DNA from: Pseudolabrys sp. | GTDB taxonomy: Bacteria; Pseudomonadota; Alphaproteobacteria; Rhizobiales; Xanthobacteraceae | DNA length: 49,942 nucleotides | NCBI GenBank assembly: GCA_030684935.1 | Contig: JAUXXH010000005.1 | Coordinates: 1-49,942, forward strand | Direction of reading: 5' to 3' | Shown here: piece by piece, positions 29,163 through 35,939 of the stretch | Position numbering within the stretch: the first letter of the stretch is position 1 | How the letters are laid out: every line of letters starts with the position of its first letter | Position numbers and translations under genes: made by a program | Notes under the pieces: model-generated | Databases searched by the model: none | Told to the model about the DNA's origin: nothing | Seen by the model: the letters and a program-made list of their open reading frames with translations, nothing else

Positions 29163-30094
29163 GAGCCTGGCCGAAAAAGCAGTGAGTGATTTCAGCCCTT
29201 TGTGATTCCGTCGGATTTGCGAGATTCGATGGAGGGCACAATGTCTTGGACTGAAACCACCCGGCGACAATATCAGCGCGAGGGCCTCCGCTACGCAAGC
29301 GATCTGACCGATCCGGAATGGGATATCCTCGTCCGCTTCATGCCGGAGCGTTCGGATCTGGGACGGCCGCGCGTGGTCGATCTTCGCGCGGTGATGAACG
29401 CGATCCATTATATTCTGGCGACCGGCTGCCAGTGGCGAGCCTTGCCCAAGGAGTTTCCGCCGCGCTCGACCGTGCAGGGTTACTTCTATCGTTGTCGCAA
29501 CGACGGAACCTGGCGCTGGATCAATCATGCTCTTGTCAAACAAGTCCGTCAGGCGGCCGGACGAAGCCCCATTCCGTCCGCGGGCATTATCGATAGTCAG
29601 AGTGTGAAGACCACGGAAAGTGGCGGCCCGCGGGGCTTTGACGCCGCCAAGAGGATCAAGGGACGCAAGCGTCACATCGTCACCGACACCGATGGTTCGT
29701 TGCTGGCCTTGCTGGTGCACACCGCCAACGTTCAGGACAACCACGGCGCCGTTCCGGTGCTCAAATCGGCGCGGCGCGTCTTCCCGAGACTGCGCCATAT
29801 CTTCGCCGATCGGGTCTATCGCGGCGACAAGCTGCGCAACGCTGTGGCCGGCTGCGGCAAGTGGACGATCCAGATCGTCACCCGTTCGCAAAGCATCGGC
29901 ACCTTCAAACCTGAGCCGCGACGTTGGGTGGTGGAACGCACCTTCGCCTGGCTCGGCCGCAACCGCCGCCTGGCCAAAGACTTCGAAGGCACCATCGCCA
30001 GCGCCGACGCCTGGGTCATGGCCGCCAGCGTCCGCCTCCTCATCCGCCGCCTTGCAAGAGCCTGAAATCATGGAGATCATTCTGAGTCAGACTC
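29163..30094 (+). mobile_element. IS5-family insertion sequence, complete
   Basis: The element is about 932 bases with one transposase gene. Its ends start GAGCCTGGCC and, read inward from the right, GAGTCTGACT, an imperfect inverted repeat. It is flanked by TGA on both sides (29160-29162 and 30095-30097), the kind of three-base TNA duplication made by the IS427-type subgroup. Removing it restores a known palindromic repeat (TCGTCATCCTGAGGTGCGAG). It sits immediately after the stop codon of the histidine-rich gene and breaks no gene. Confidence 0.82.
29202..30065 (+). CDS. IS5-family transposase
   Basis: The 287-residue DDE transposase is encoded as a single intact frame, starting GTG or at MSWTETTRRQYQREGLRYAS (first GTG/ATG after the left end). 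Motifs: LTDPEWDILVRFMP (DUF4096-type N-terminal domain), GIIDSQSVKTTESGGPRGFD (first Asp), FADRVYRG (second Asp) and RRWVVERTFAWLGRNRRLAK (Glu). The usual adenine- or alanine-type DKGYDG second motif reads ADRVYRGDK, within family variation. All catalytic residues are present, so it could be active. Confidence 0.93.
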   Translation: MIPSDLRDSMEGTMSWTETTRRQYQREGLRYASDLTDPEWDILVRFMPERSDLGRPRVVDLRAVMNAIHYILATGCQWRALPKEFPPRSTVQGYFYRCRNDGTWRWINHALVKQVRQAAGRSPIPSAGIIDSQSVKTTESGGPRGFDAAKRIKGRKRHIVTDTDGSLLALLVHTANVQDNHGAVPVLKSARRVFPRLRHIFADRVYRGDKLRNAVAGCGKWTIQIVTRSQSIGTFKPEPRRWVVERTFAWLGRNRRLAKDFEGTIASADAWVMAASVRLLIRRLARA

Positions 30095-30190
30095 TGAGGT
30101 GCGAGCGAAGCGAGCCTCGAAGGATAGACGGCCGGTGACTCCGGGGCCGTCGCCCTTCGAGGGCCGCTGCGCGGCCACCTCAGGGTGACG
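30095..30190. repeat. palindromic repeat split by the IS5 element
   Basis: GGTGCGAGCGAAGCGAGCCT and the following CGAAGGAT are the right part of a repeat whose left part (TCGTCATCC) is at 29151-29159. A second stem built of GGCCGTCGCCCTTCGAGGGC follows. It matches a REP class common in Bradyrhizobium-like genomes. Confidence 0.75.
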
Positions 30191-30201
30191 GTTAAGCGTC
30201 C

Positions 30202-31383
30202 TCACGGCCCGCCGTAAAGCCAGGCCATGCCTTCGATCGACTGCTGGGTGGTGCGGCCGGACAACATGCGGTCACGCAGTTCGGCGGTCGGCCCGCGGGC
30301 GTGATAGAATTCACCGTAGACGCGCGCCATGATCTGCACCTGCGCGGTGCGCAGGTAGCGTTCCTGCTCATAGGCCTTGAACGCGGCCGGCAGATCGTCG
30401 GGCGAGGCCGCCACTTTCTCGGCCAGGATCACGGCGTCCTCGGTTGCCATGCAGGCGCCCTGCGCGAGATATTGCAGCATCGGGTGCGCGGCATCGCCGA
30501 GCAGCGTGACGCGGCCCTTCGTCCAGTTCTTGACCGGCTCGCGGTCGCACAGCACCCACATCCGCCACGTGTCGATCAGCTCCAGCATGCGCATCACTTC
30601 CGGCCGCTGCCCCTGGAAATGCTTCCACAGCAGCTCCTTGCTGCCTTCGGCGTTCCAGCCCTCCTCGTAATGGTCGGAGTGGAAGACCGCGACCAGATTG
30701 TAGAGTTCGCCGCGGCGCAGCGGGTAATGCACGAAGTGGGTGCGCGGGCCGGCCCACAGCACCACGTCGGGCCGCCATAGATCGGCCGGCACCTCTTCGT
30801 GCTTGAGCACCGCCCGGTAGGCGATGTGCCCGGACACGCGCGGCTTGCCATCGCCGATGACGCGCTCGCGGATCTGCGACCACATGCCGTCGCAGGCGAT
30901 CAGACCACGGCCCTCGGCGCGCTCGCCGTTTTCCAGCGTGACGGTGACGTGGTCGCCATGGTCCTCATAGCCGTCGACCCGGCGGCTGTTTTCGAGCGAC
31001 ACCAGGTTGCTGCTCTGGCAGGCCTTGAGGAAGGCGCCATGAATATCGGCGCGATGCGTGACCGCATAGGGCTGGCCGAAGCGCTCGATGAAGGCGCCGT
31101 CGAGCGGGATGGTGGTGACCTTCTCGCCGGACAGCGCGTCGCGCATTTCGATCGCCGGCGGCCGGTGCACGTCGGCCAGGATGGCGTCCTTGAGGCCGAT
31201 CCTTTCCAGCACGCGGAAGATGTTGGGACCGAGCTGGATGCCGGCGCCGAGTTCGCGGAATTCGGCCGCCTGCTCGAACACCCGGACCGGAACGCCCTTG
31301 AGCGCCAGCGCATAGGCGGCCACCAGGCCGCCAATGCCGCCGCCGGAGATGAGAAGGGGGGCAGATCCGTTGCTTCGCGCCAT
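30202..31383 (-). CDS. FAD-dependent aromatic hydroxylase (3-hydroxybenzoate 6-monooxygenase / salicylate hydroxylase-like)
   Basis: The 393-residue class A flavoprotein monooxygenase should hydroxylate an aromatic acid with NAD(P)H and oxygen. The FAD site is LLISGGGIGGLVAAYALALK, the middle DG motif is GLIACDGMWSQIRERV, and the second FAD motif is VTLLGDAAHPMLQYLAQGAC with MATEDA, a form typical of 3-hydroxybenzoate 6-hydroxylases. GAGGAAACGG precedes the ATG. No ring-cleavage dioxygenase is next to it, so the substrate is open. It faces the IS5 element and is not part of the guanidine operon. Confidence 0.9.
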   Translation of the reverse strand: MARSNGSAPLLISGGGIGGLVAAYALALKGVPVRVFEQAAEFRELGAGIQLGPNIFRVLERIGLKDAILADVHRPPAIEMRDALSGEKVTTIPLDGAFIERFGQPYAVTHRADIHGAFLKACQSSNLVSLENSRRVDGYEDHGDHVTVTLENGERAEGRGLIACDGMWSQIRERVIGDGKPRVSGHIAYRAVLKHEEVPADLWRPDVVLWAGPRTHFVHYPLRRGELYNLVAVFHSDHYEEGWNAEGSKELLWKHFQGQRPEVMRMLELIDTWRMWVLCDREPVKNWTKGRVTLLGDAAHPMLQYLAQGACMATEDAVILAEKVAASPDDLPAAFKAYEQERYLRTAQVQIMARVYGEFYHARGPTAELRDRMLSGRTTQQSIEGMAWLYGGP

Positions 31384-31479
31384 GGGCCGTTTCCTCGCCG
31401 AGCACAGACCCTTTGCGGGTCATTTCGGCGGCACGATAAGCCGCCGGCTGGACGGACGCAAAGCTGCGCCGGGCGCACG

Positions 31480-31507
31480 AAAAAGCCCGCCGGGGCAGGC
31501 GGCGGGC
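31480..31507 (-). terminator. Rho-independent terminator after the zinc-ribbon gene
   Basis: On the minus strand GCCCGCCG, a seven-base loop and CGGCGGGC form an eight-pair stem followed by five T. It starts 25 bases after the stop codon at 31532. Confidence 0.8.
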
Positions 31508-31531
31508 CGTCGCAGGCAACAGGCCTGAGGG

Positions 31532-31729
31532 CTAGTCGGTGTCGAGGGAGATCGAGGCTTCGGACACCTCGCCGCAGGTTTCGCACTGCCAGTGATGGCG
31601 GATTTCACCGCCTTCGACGAATTCCGAGCTGACCGGCGCGACCATCCAGTCGCCGCATTGAGGACAGCGTGCCGGGGCGGCAAAGGCGCGGAGGGTGGAA
31701 AGCTTGGCCAGATGAATCTGCAACTGCAT
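31532..31729 (-). CDS. small zinc-ribbon protein
   Basis: The 65-residue protein has two CxxC knuckles, ARCPQCGDWMVAP and WQCETCGEV, about 27 residues apart, forming a probable zinc ribbon. It ends in an acidic tail. AAGGAGGCC is a strong ribosome site nine bases before the ATG, and a terminator follows, so it is a single-gene unit. Similar small proteins are found in Bradyrhizobium-type genomes; the role is unknown. Confidence 0.82.
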   Translation of the reverse strand: MQLQIHLAKLSTLRAFAAPARCPQCGDWMVAPVSSEFVEGGEIRHHWQCETCGEVSEASISLDTD

Positions 31730-31973
31730 GTCTCGGCCTCCTTCGCGTTCGAGTCATTTCCGAACACCTTCATGGGTAGCGGCGCATCATGGCGATGGCG
31801 CGACGCTTTGGTGGAACTGTGGTGGCCGGAGCAATAAGCTTTCGTGACGCTGCCGGCATTGGCGGCCTGGCAAAAAACCTTGCGCGGCCCATGGGTTCGT
31901 CACCGCAGATCGGCGCTGGCCGAGCCCGCGGACACGGTTTCGACGCCTTGGTTAAGCGGTGCGCAAGGGCGCG

Positions 31974-32156
31974 CTAGCCTGTCTTCTTTTTCGACTCGCC
32001 CTCGAGCCAGGCCTGCGATTCGGCCACGGCCAGCAGGCCGTCGCGCATCTTGATCAGGCGCTCGTATTCGTCCCCGGTGATGAGCGGGTCTTTCATGCGG
32101 GTCACGCATTGCGCGGCCCAGCGGCGCAATTCGTCGGCAGACATGTTTGTGTTCAT
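31974..32156 (-). CDS. small conserved hypothetical protein
   Basis: The 60-residue soluble, mostly helical protein reads MSADELRRWAAQCVTRMKDP from residue 5 and ends in a Lys-rich EGESKKKTG tail. The start at 32156 is supported by CGGGAGAAC ten bases before it; a longer frame upstream lacks such a site. No motif is recognised. The two neighbours on the same strand are also short proteins of unknown function. Confidence 0.7.
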   Translation of the reverse strand: MNTNMSADELRRWAAQCVTRMKDPLITGDEYERLIKMRDGLLAVAESQAWLEGESKKKTG

Positions 32157-32269
32157 GGACGTTCTCCCGGCCCGCCCAAGATAGGCAGGCTGGGGAGCGT
32201 TTTCCATACGGCAGGCGGACCGGGGCGCCGGGCGCCGCGGGTCCAAAGGCACGAGGCCGGGCACGTCTG

Positions 32270-32629
32270 CTAGACGAGATTGTCTTCCAGCGGCGCCAGC
32301 TCGCGGATCGGGCCGCGCGACAGCGTCACCTTGCGGCGCTGCGCATGGAAGCTTTCCGAGACGGTTTCGGCGGTGCGGGATTTCATGAACAGGTCGGCGC
32401 CGAGATTGCCGCCGTGCCAGCTCAGGTTGGCCTCATCGCAGTTGGCGGCAATGGCGAGGCCGATATTGGCCAGATGGGCGCGGCGATAGCAGTACACCGC
32501 GAGCATGGCGCGCACGTCGGGCGGCACCGGCTCGATCAGATCGATCAGCCCGTGCGGGCTGGCGCGATACAATTGGCCCAGTACATTGTCAGGTACAGGG
32601 CAGGGCTCTTCGTTGATCTGACGATCCAT
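32270..32629 (-). CDS. conserved hypothetical protein
   Basis: The 119-residue soluble protein has no signal peptide. It includes PDVRAMLAVYCYRRAHLANI and GLAIAANCDEANLSWHGGNL, then a basic C-terminal part. I do not recognise the family, but the Bradyrhizobium-like composition, a GGAGG site ten bases before the ATG and the isolated frame support a real gene. Confidence 0.72.
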   Translation of the reverse strand: MDRQINEEPCPVPDNVLGQLYRASPHGLIDLIEPVPPDVRAMLAVYCYRRAHLANIGLAIAANCDEANLSWHGGNLGADLFMKSRTAETVSESFHAQRRKVTLSRGPIRELAPLEDNLV

Positions 32630-32837
32630 TCTGGCTGTCCTCCGGTCCCCCCGGGCAACACCTGTCAGATTGCAATCGAAAAGTTAACAATTTGGAAACC
32701 GTGTCGGACGGGAACCGCCGGCGGTTGCCTCGCAGCGCCCAATTTCCCCGAATTTACCGGCGATGGACGCCCCAAAGCGTGTTGAACGGCGGAAAGCAGG
32801 TCATTTGCGGCCATTTGCAGCGGGGTTTTCTTTAGAT

Positions 32838-32861
32838 AAATCCCGCAACTTCTGCTATATT
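32838..32861 (+). promoter_or_regulatory. possible promoter of the cold-shock gene
   Basis: TATATT at 32856-32861 could be a -10 element with a weak -35 (TTTAGA/TTAGAT) about 18 bases before. The leader that follows holds a small hairpin (TCGGC, ATCAA, GCCGA) just before the GGAG ribosome site. Weak evidence. Confidence 0.35.
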
Positions 32862-32897
32862 AAAGGTCGGCATCAAGCCGAACAGTGGAGACTTATT

Positions 32898-33101
32898 GTG
32901 GCAACCGGTACCGTGAAGTGGTTCAATCCGACCAAGGGCTATGGCTTCGTAGAGCCGCAGGGCGGCGGCAAAGACGTATTCGTGCATATTTCGGCCGTCG
33001 AACGTGCGGGCTTGAGCACGCTCAATGAGGGCGCAGTGATCGAGTACGAACTTGTCGCCAACAAGGGCAAGGAATCTGCGGAAAATATCAAAGTAAAGTA
33101 A
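32898..33101 (+). CDS. cold-shock protein (CspA family)
   Basis: The 67-residue OB-fold RNA chaperone starts at a GTG seven bases after GGAG. It reads ATGTVKWFNPTKGYGFVEPQ with the RNP1 motif KGYGFVEP and RNP2 VFVHIS, then LNEGAVIEYELVANKGKESA. It melts RNA secondary structure at low temperature or in fast growth. A clear terminator follows at 33129. Confidence 0.95.
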   Translation: MATGTVKWFNPTKGYGFVEPQGGGKDVFVHISAVERAGLSTLNEGAVIEYELVANKGKESAENIKVK

Positions 33102-33128
33102 GCCCGCGCACTCTGAGCGATGTTAGAG

Positions 33129-33151
33129 CCCCGCCTTGTGCGGGGTTTTTT
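33129..33151 (+). terminator. Rho-independent terminator of the cold-shock gene
   Basis: CCCCGC, a CTTGT loop and GCGGGG followed by six T. Confidence 0.9.
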
Positions 33152-33279
33152 CTTGAGGAATTTTCTTGGGCTTTTCCGACGTCGAATTTTTATAGGTCGC
33201 CAGCATCGGCGAAATTGTTTTCACGCAGCCGCCACTGCGGTCGCAGCATCACTGCATTGAAGAGAACCACGCAAAAACG

Positions 33280-33317
33280 AAAACGCCGCAAAGCCTGTTT
33301 GGCATTGCGGCGTTTTT
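33280..33317 (-). terminator. terminator of the porin gene (bidirectional hairpin)
   Basis: AAAACGCCGCAA pairs with TTGCGGCGTTTT, with a further GCC/GGC pair inside. It lies 40 bases after the porin stop and has T-rich sequence on both strands. Confidence 0.85.
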
Positions 33318-33357
33318 TGTCGTCAGACCGCCACCGGCGGCCGGTCGTTCGGCAAGC

Positions 33358-33990
33358 CTAGAAGTGGTAGTTCAGGCCGGCGCGGACGATGCTGTTCTTG
33401 GCGCGACCATCGTAGGTGGTGCCGAACAGCGTGACCGAGGTGTTGCCCGTGTCGGTGTACAGGTATTCGAGCTTGGTGCTCCAGTTCGGGGCGAACATGT
33501 ATTCGACGCCGCCGCCCAAGGTCCACGCGGCCTTGGTGTCGTTGTCGCTGACGGTCGCGACACCGTTGGTGATCTCGACCTTGTAGTTCACCCAGGCAAC
33601 ACCGCCGGTGGCGTACAGCAGCCACGGGCCCGCGGCATAGCCGAGACGGCCACGCACGGTGCCGAACCACGGCAGCTTCTCGGTGACGCTGAATCCGTCG
33701 CCGAGCGCGGTGGAGGACTTCTGGTTCGTGCCTTGGATATCGCCTTCAAGACCGAACACGAGCGAGCCGCTCTGCCAGTTGTAGCCGAGCTGGCCGCCGC
33801 CGACGAAGCCGTCGAGACCACCCGTGGCCCAGCCGTAGCCGGCGTTCACACCGGCGTAGAAACCGGCCCAGGTCATCACCGGCACGGGTGCATACATCGG
33901 AGCCGGAGCAGCCTTGCGGGGCATGTCAGCGGCGATAGCGGGAACTGCCATCAGGCCGAGAACGCCGGCCGCAATCAAAATCTTCTTCAT
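33358..33990 (-). CDS. outer-membrane beta-barrel porin-like protein (Omp25/RopB family)
   Basis: The 210-residue protein has a signal peptide (MKKILIAAGVLGLMAVPAIA) with mature start ADMPRKAAP. An eight-stranded barrel follows: WAGFYAGVNAGYGWATGGLD, GGGQLGYNWQSGSLVFGLEG, FGTVRGRLGYAAGPWLLYAT, TLGGGVEYMFAPNWSTKLEY and the last strand VRAGLNYHF with terminal Phe. Such proteins are abundant structural proteins of the rhizobial outer membrane. GAGGCT precedes the ATG. The tail of a second member survives as a relic at 9804. Confidence 0.93.
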   Translation of the reverse strand: MKKILIAAGVLGLMAVPAIAADMPRKAAPAPMYAPVPVMTWAGFYAGVNAGYGWATGGLDGFVGGGQLGYNWQSGSLVFGLEGDIQGTNQKSSTALGDGFSVTEKLPWFGTVRGRLGYAAGPWLLYATGGVAWVNYKVEITNGVATVSDNDTKAAWTLGGGVEYMFAPNWSTKLEYLYTDTGNTSVTLFGTTYDGRAKNSIVRAGLNYHF

Positions 33991-34400
33991 AGTGAGCCTC
34001 CAAATTTCAACTGACGGCGTTTTAGCGGATTAAGTACTTGCACAAAATTAAGATCGCACTGGCGCAATGTTTTGCCATTGCACCGTTGTAGTACAGCCAC
34101 ACTTTACGGAACTCCGGTTCCAAAAACACAACTTTGCCGTTTTCGGTTACCTCTTCGGCATGTGTAGCGGTAATCGAGTAGCTGCTGCGGTGCTGCGCGC
34201 ACGCGTCGAATCGGCGGCAGCATGGTTAGGCAAAGTTTAATTGCGCTGTGAGAATGGCGCACGGATGAATGCGCGACGTGTCGCCACGATGCGCGCGCGC
34301 CGATTCGCCAAACGATTCGAATCATACCTGAGGGGCAGCGAGAGCTTTCGCCGTCCGGGCAAATCCGCCGCCGGCCATCCGGACTCATGTTTGAGAGAGT
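33991..34400. other. 410-base gap between porin gene and tRNA-Lys
   Basis: No credible gene is seen. The porin-side half is A+T-richer and should hold the porin promoter. A perfect ten-base palindrome GATTCGAATC lies at 34314-34323. No terminator-like hairpin with a T-run is found after the tRNA. Confidence 0.6.
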
Positions 34401-34476
34401 TGGTGAGCGCGCTGGGACTCGAACCCAGGACCTCGCGATTAAAAGTCGTGTGCTCTACCAGCTGAGCTACGCGCCC
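34401..34476 (-). tRNA. tRNA-Lys (anticodon TTT)
   Basis: The minus strand gives a 76-base cloverleaf starting GGGCGCGTAGCTCAGCTGG, with anticodon loop CTTTTAA, T-loop GGTTCGAGTCC and an encoded CCA end. The acceptor stem has seven pairs, one of them G-U at 2:71. Confidence 0.97.
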
Positions 34477-34725
34477 GTCACCAAGCGCTGATGTGGCCCC
34501 GGCGGCAGGCCGGGTCAATCGCGCCGGGCCGGTGTAGGGGGGCCGGCCGGTACGGTCAATAGCCCCGCGACGGCGGATTTGGGGCTGCTCCGGCTGTTTC
34601 TTGGCGTCTCCTGGCGTCTCTTGGCTGTTCCGCGTCGATCGGCCCTCATCTTGATCTCGCGCCGGGCCGCCGCGATTTGCTACAGTGCACACTTGCGCCG
34701 GAAATCCGCGCCAGGAGCCAGCTTC

Positions 34726-35892
34726 ATGCCGATCGTCAACCGTATCGCCGACCTCCACCCCGATATCACCGCCTGGCGGCGCGACCTGCATGCCCATCCG
34801 GAACTCCAGTACGATGTGCACCGTACCGCCGCGTCGGTCGCGGAAAAGCTCAGGGCGTTCGGCTGCGACGAGGTGGTAACCGGCATCGGCCGCACCGGCG
34901 TCGTCGGCGTCATCAAGGGCCGCAAGGGCACCGGCGGCAAGACCATCGCTTTGCGCGCCGACATGGACGCGCTGCCGATCGAGGAGGCTACCGGCCTGCC
35001 GTACCAGTCGACCGAGGCCGGCAAGATGCACGCCTGCGGCCATGACGGGCACACCGCCATGCTGTTGGGTGCCGCACGCTATCTGTCCGAGACGCGCAAT
35101 TTCGACGGCACCGCGGTGGTGGTGTTCCAGCCGGCCGAAGAGGGCGGCGCCGGCGCCAAAGCCATGCTCGACGACGGCATGGTCAAGCGCTTCGGCATCG
35201 AGGAGTTCTACGGCATGCATAACTATCCCGGCATGCCGGTCGGCTCATTCGGCATCCGGCCCGGCCCGGTGATGGCGGCGACCGATTCCTTCACCATCGA
35301 CATCGAAGGCAAAGGCGGCCACGCGGCACGGCCGCATCTGGCGATCGATACCGTGCTCACCGGCGCGCAGATCATCAACAACCTGCAATCGATCGTCTCG
35401 CGCACGGTCGATCCGCTGAAGTCGGCGGTAATTTCGGTGTGCATGTTCCAGGCCGGCAATGCCTTCAACGTATTGCCGCAGACGGTGCAACTCGGCGGCA
35501 CCTCGCGCTCGTTCGACCCGGAGGTGCGCGACCTTTTGGAAAAGCGGCTGCGTGAAGTGGCGGAAGGCACCGCGGCCGCGCATGGCGCCAAGGCTACGGT
35601 GCACTACTGGCGCGGCTACCCGGTGCTGTCCAATCATCCGCGCGAAACCGAATTCGCCGCCTCGGTCGCCCAGGAGGTTGCCGGCGTCGATCGCGTCGAC
35701 ACCGATCTGCCGCCGATGATGGGGGCGGAGGATTTCGCCTACATGCTGAACGAACGGCCGGGCGCCTTCATCTGGGTTGGCAACGGCGACAGCGCCGGGC
35801 TGCACCACCCGGCCTATAACTTCGACGACGACGTGATCCCGTTCGGCACGTCCTATTGGGTGAGGCTGGTCGAGAAGTCGCTGGCGGCCTGA
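34726..35892 (+). CDS. M20-family amidohydrolase (hippurate hydrolase-like)
   Basis: The 388-residue metal-dependent amidase/carboxypeptidase should remove an acyl group from an amino acid. Metal-site motifs are KMHACGHDGHTAMLLGAARY, FQPAEEGGAGAKAML, EFYGMHNYPGMPVG and MMGAEDFAYML, with the late His in HHPAYNFDDD. The dimerisation domain includes GKGGHAARPHLAIDTVLTGA. The start at 34726 (AGGAG upstream) gives the family N terminus HPDITAWRRDLHAHPELQYD. It is a single gene after tRNA-Lys, and is convergent with ndvB. Confidence 0.94.
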   Translation: MPIVNRIADLHPDITAWRRDLHAHPELQYDVHRTAASVAEKLRAFGCDEVVTGIGRTGVVGVIKGRKGTGGKTIALRADMDALPIEEATGLPYQSTEAGKMHACGHDGHTAMLLGAARYLSETRNFDGTAVVVFQPAEEGGAGAKAMLDDGMVKRFGIEEFYGMHNYPGMPVGSFGIRPGPVMAATDSFTIDIEGKGGHAARPHLAIDTVLTGAQIINNLQSIVSRTVDPLKSAVISVCMFQAGNAFNVLPQTVQLGGTSRSFDPEVRDLLEKRLREVAEGTAAAHGAKATVHYWRGYPVLSNHPRETEFAASVAQEVAGVDRVDTDLPPMMGAEDFAYMLNERPGAFIWVGNGDSAGLHHPAYNFDDDVIPFGTSYWVRLVEKSLAA

Positions 35893-35939
35893 GGCTCAAC
35901 GGTCATGCGCGGTCGCCCGCGCATGACTTGTCGAAATCG

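Noticed and set aside
30202..31383. The FAD monooxygenase as a member of the guanidine operon
   Set aside because: It is on the opposite strand, behind an IS element and repeats, and its motifs point to aromatic acids.
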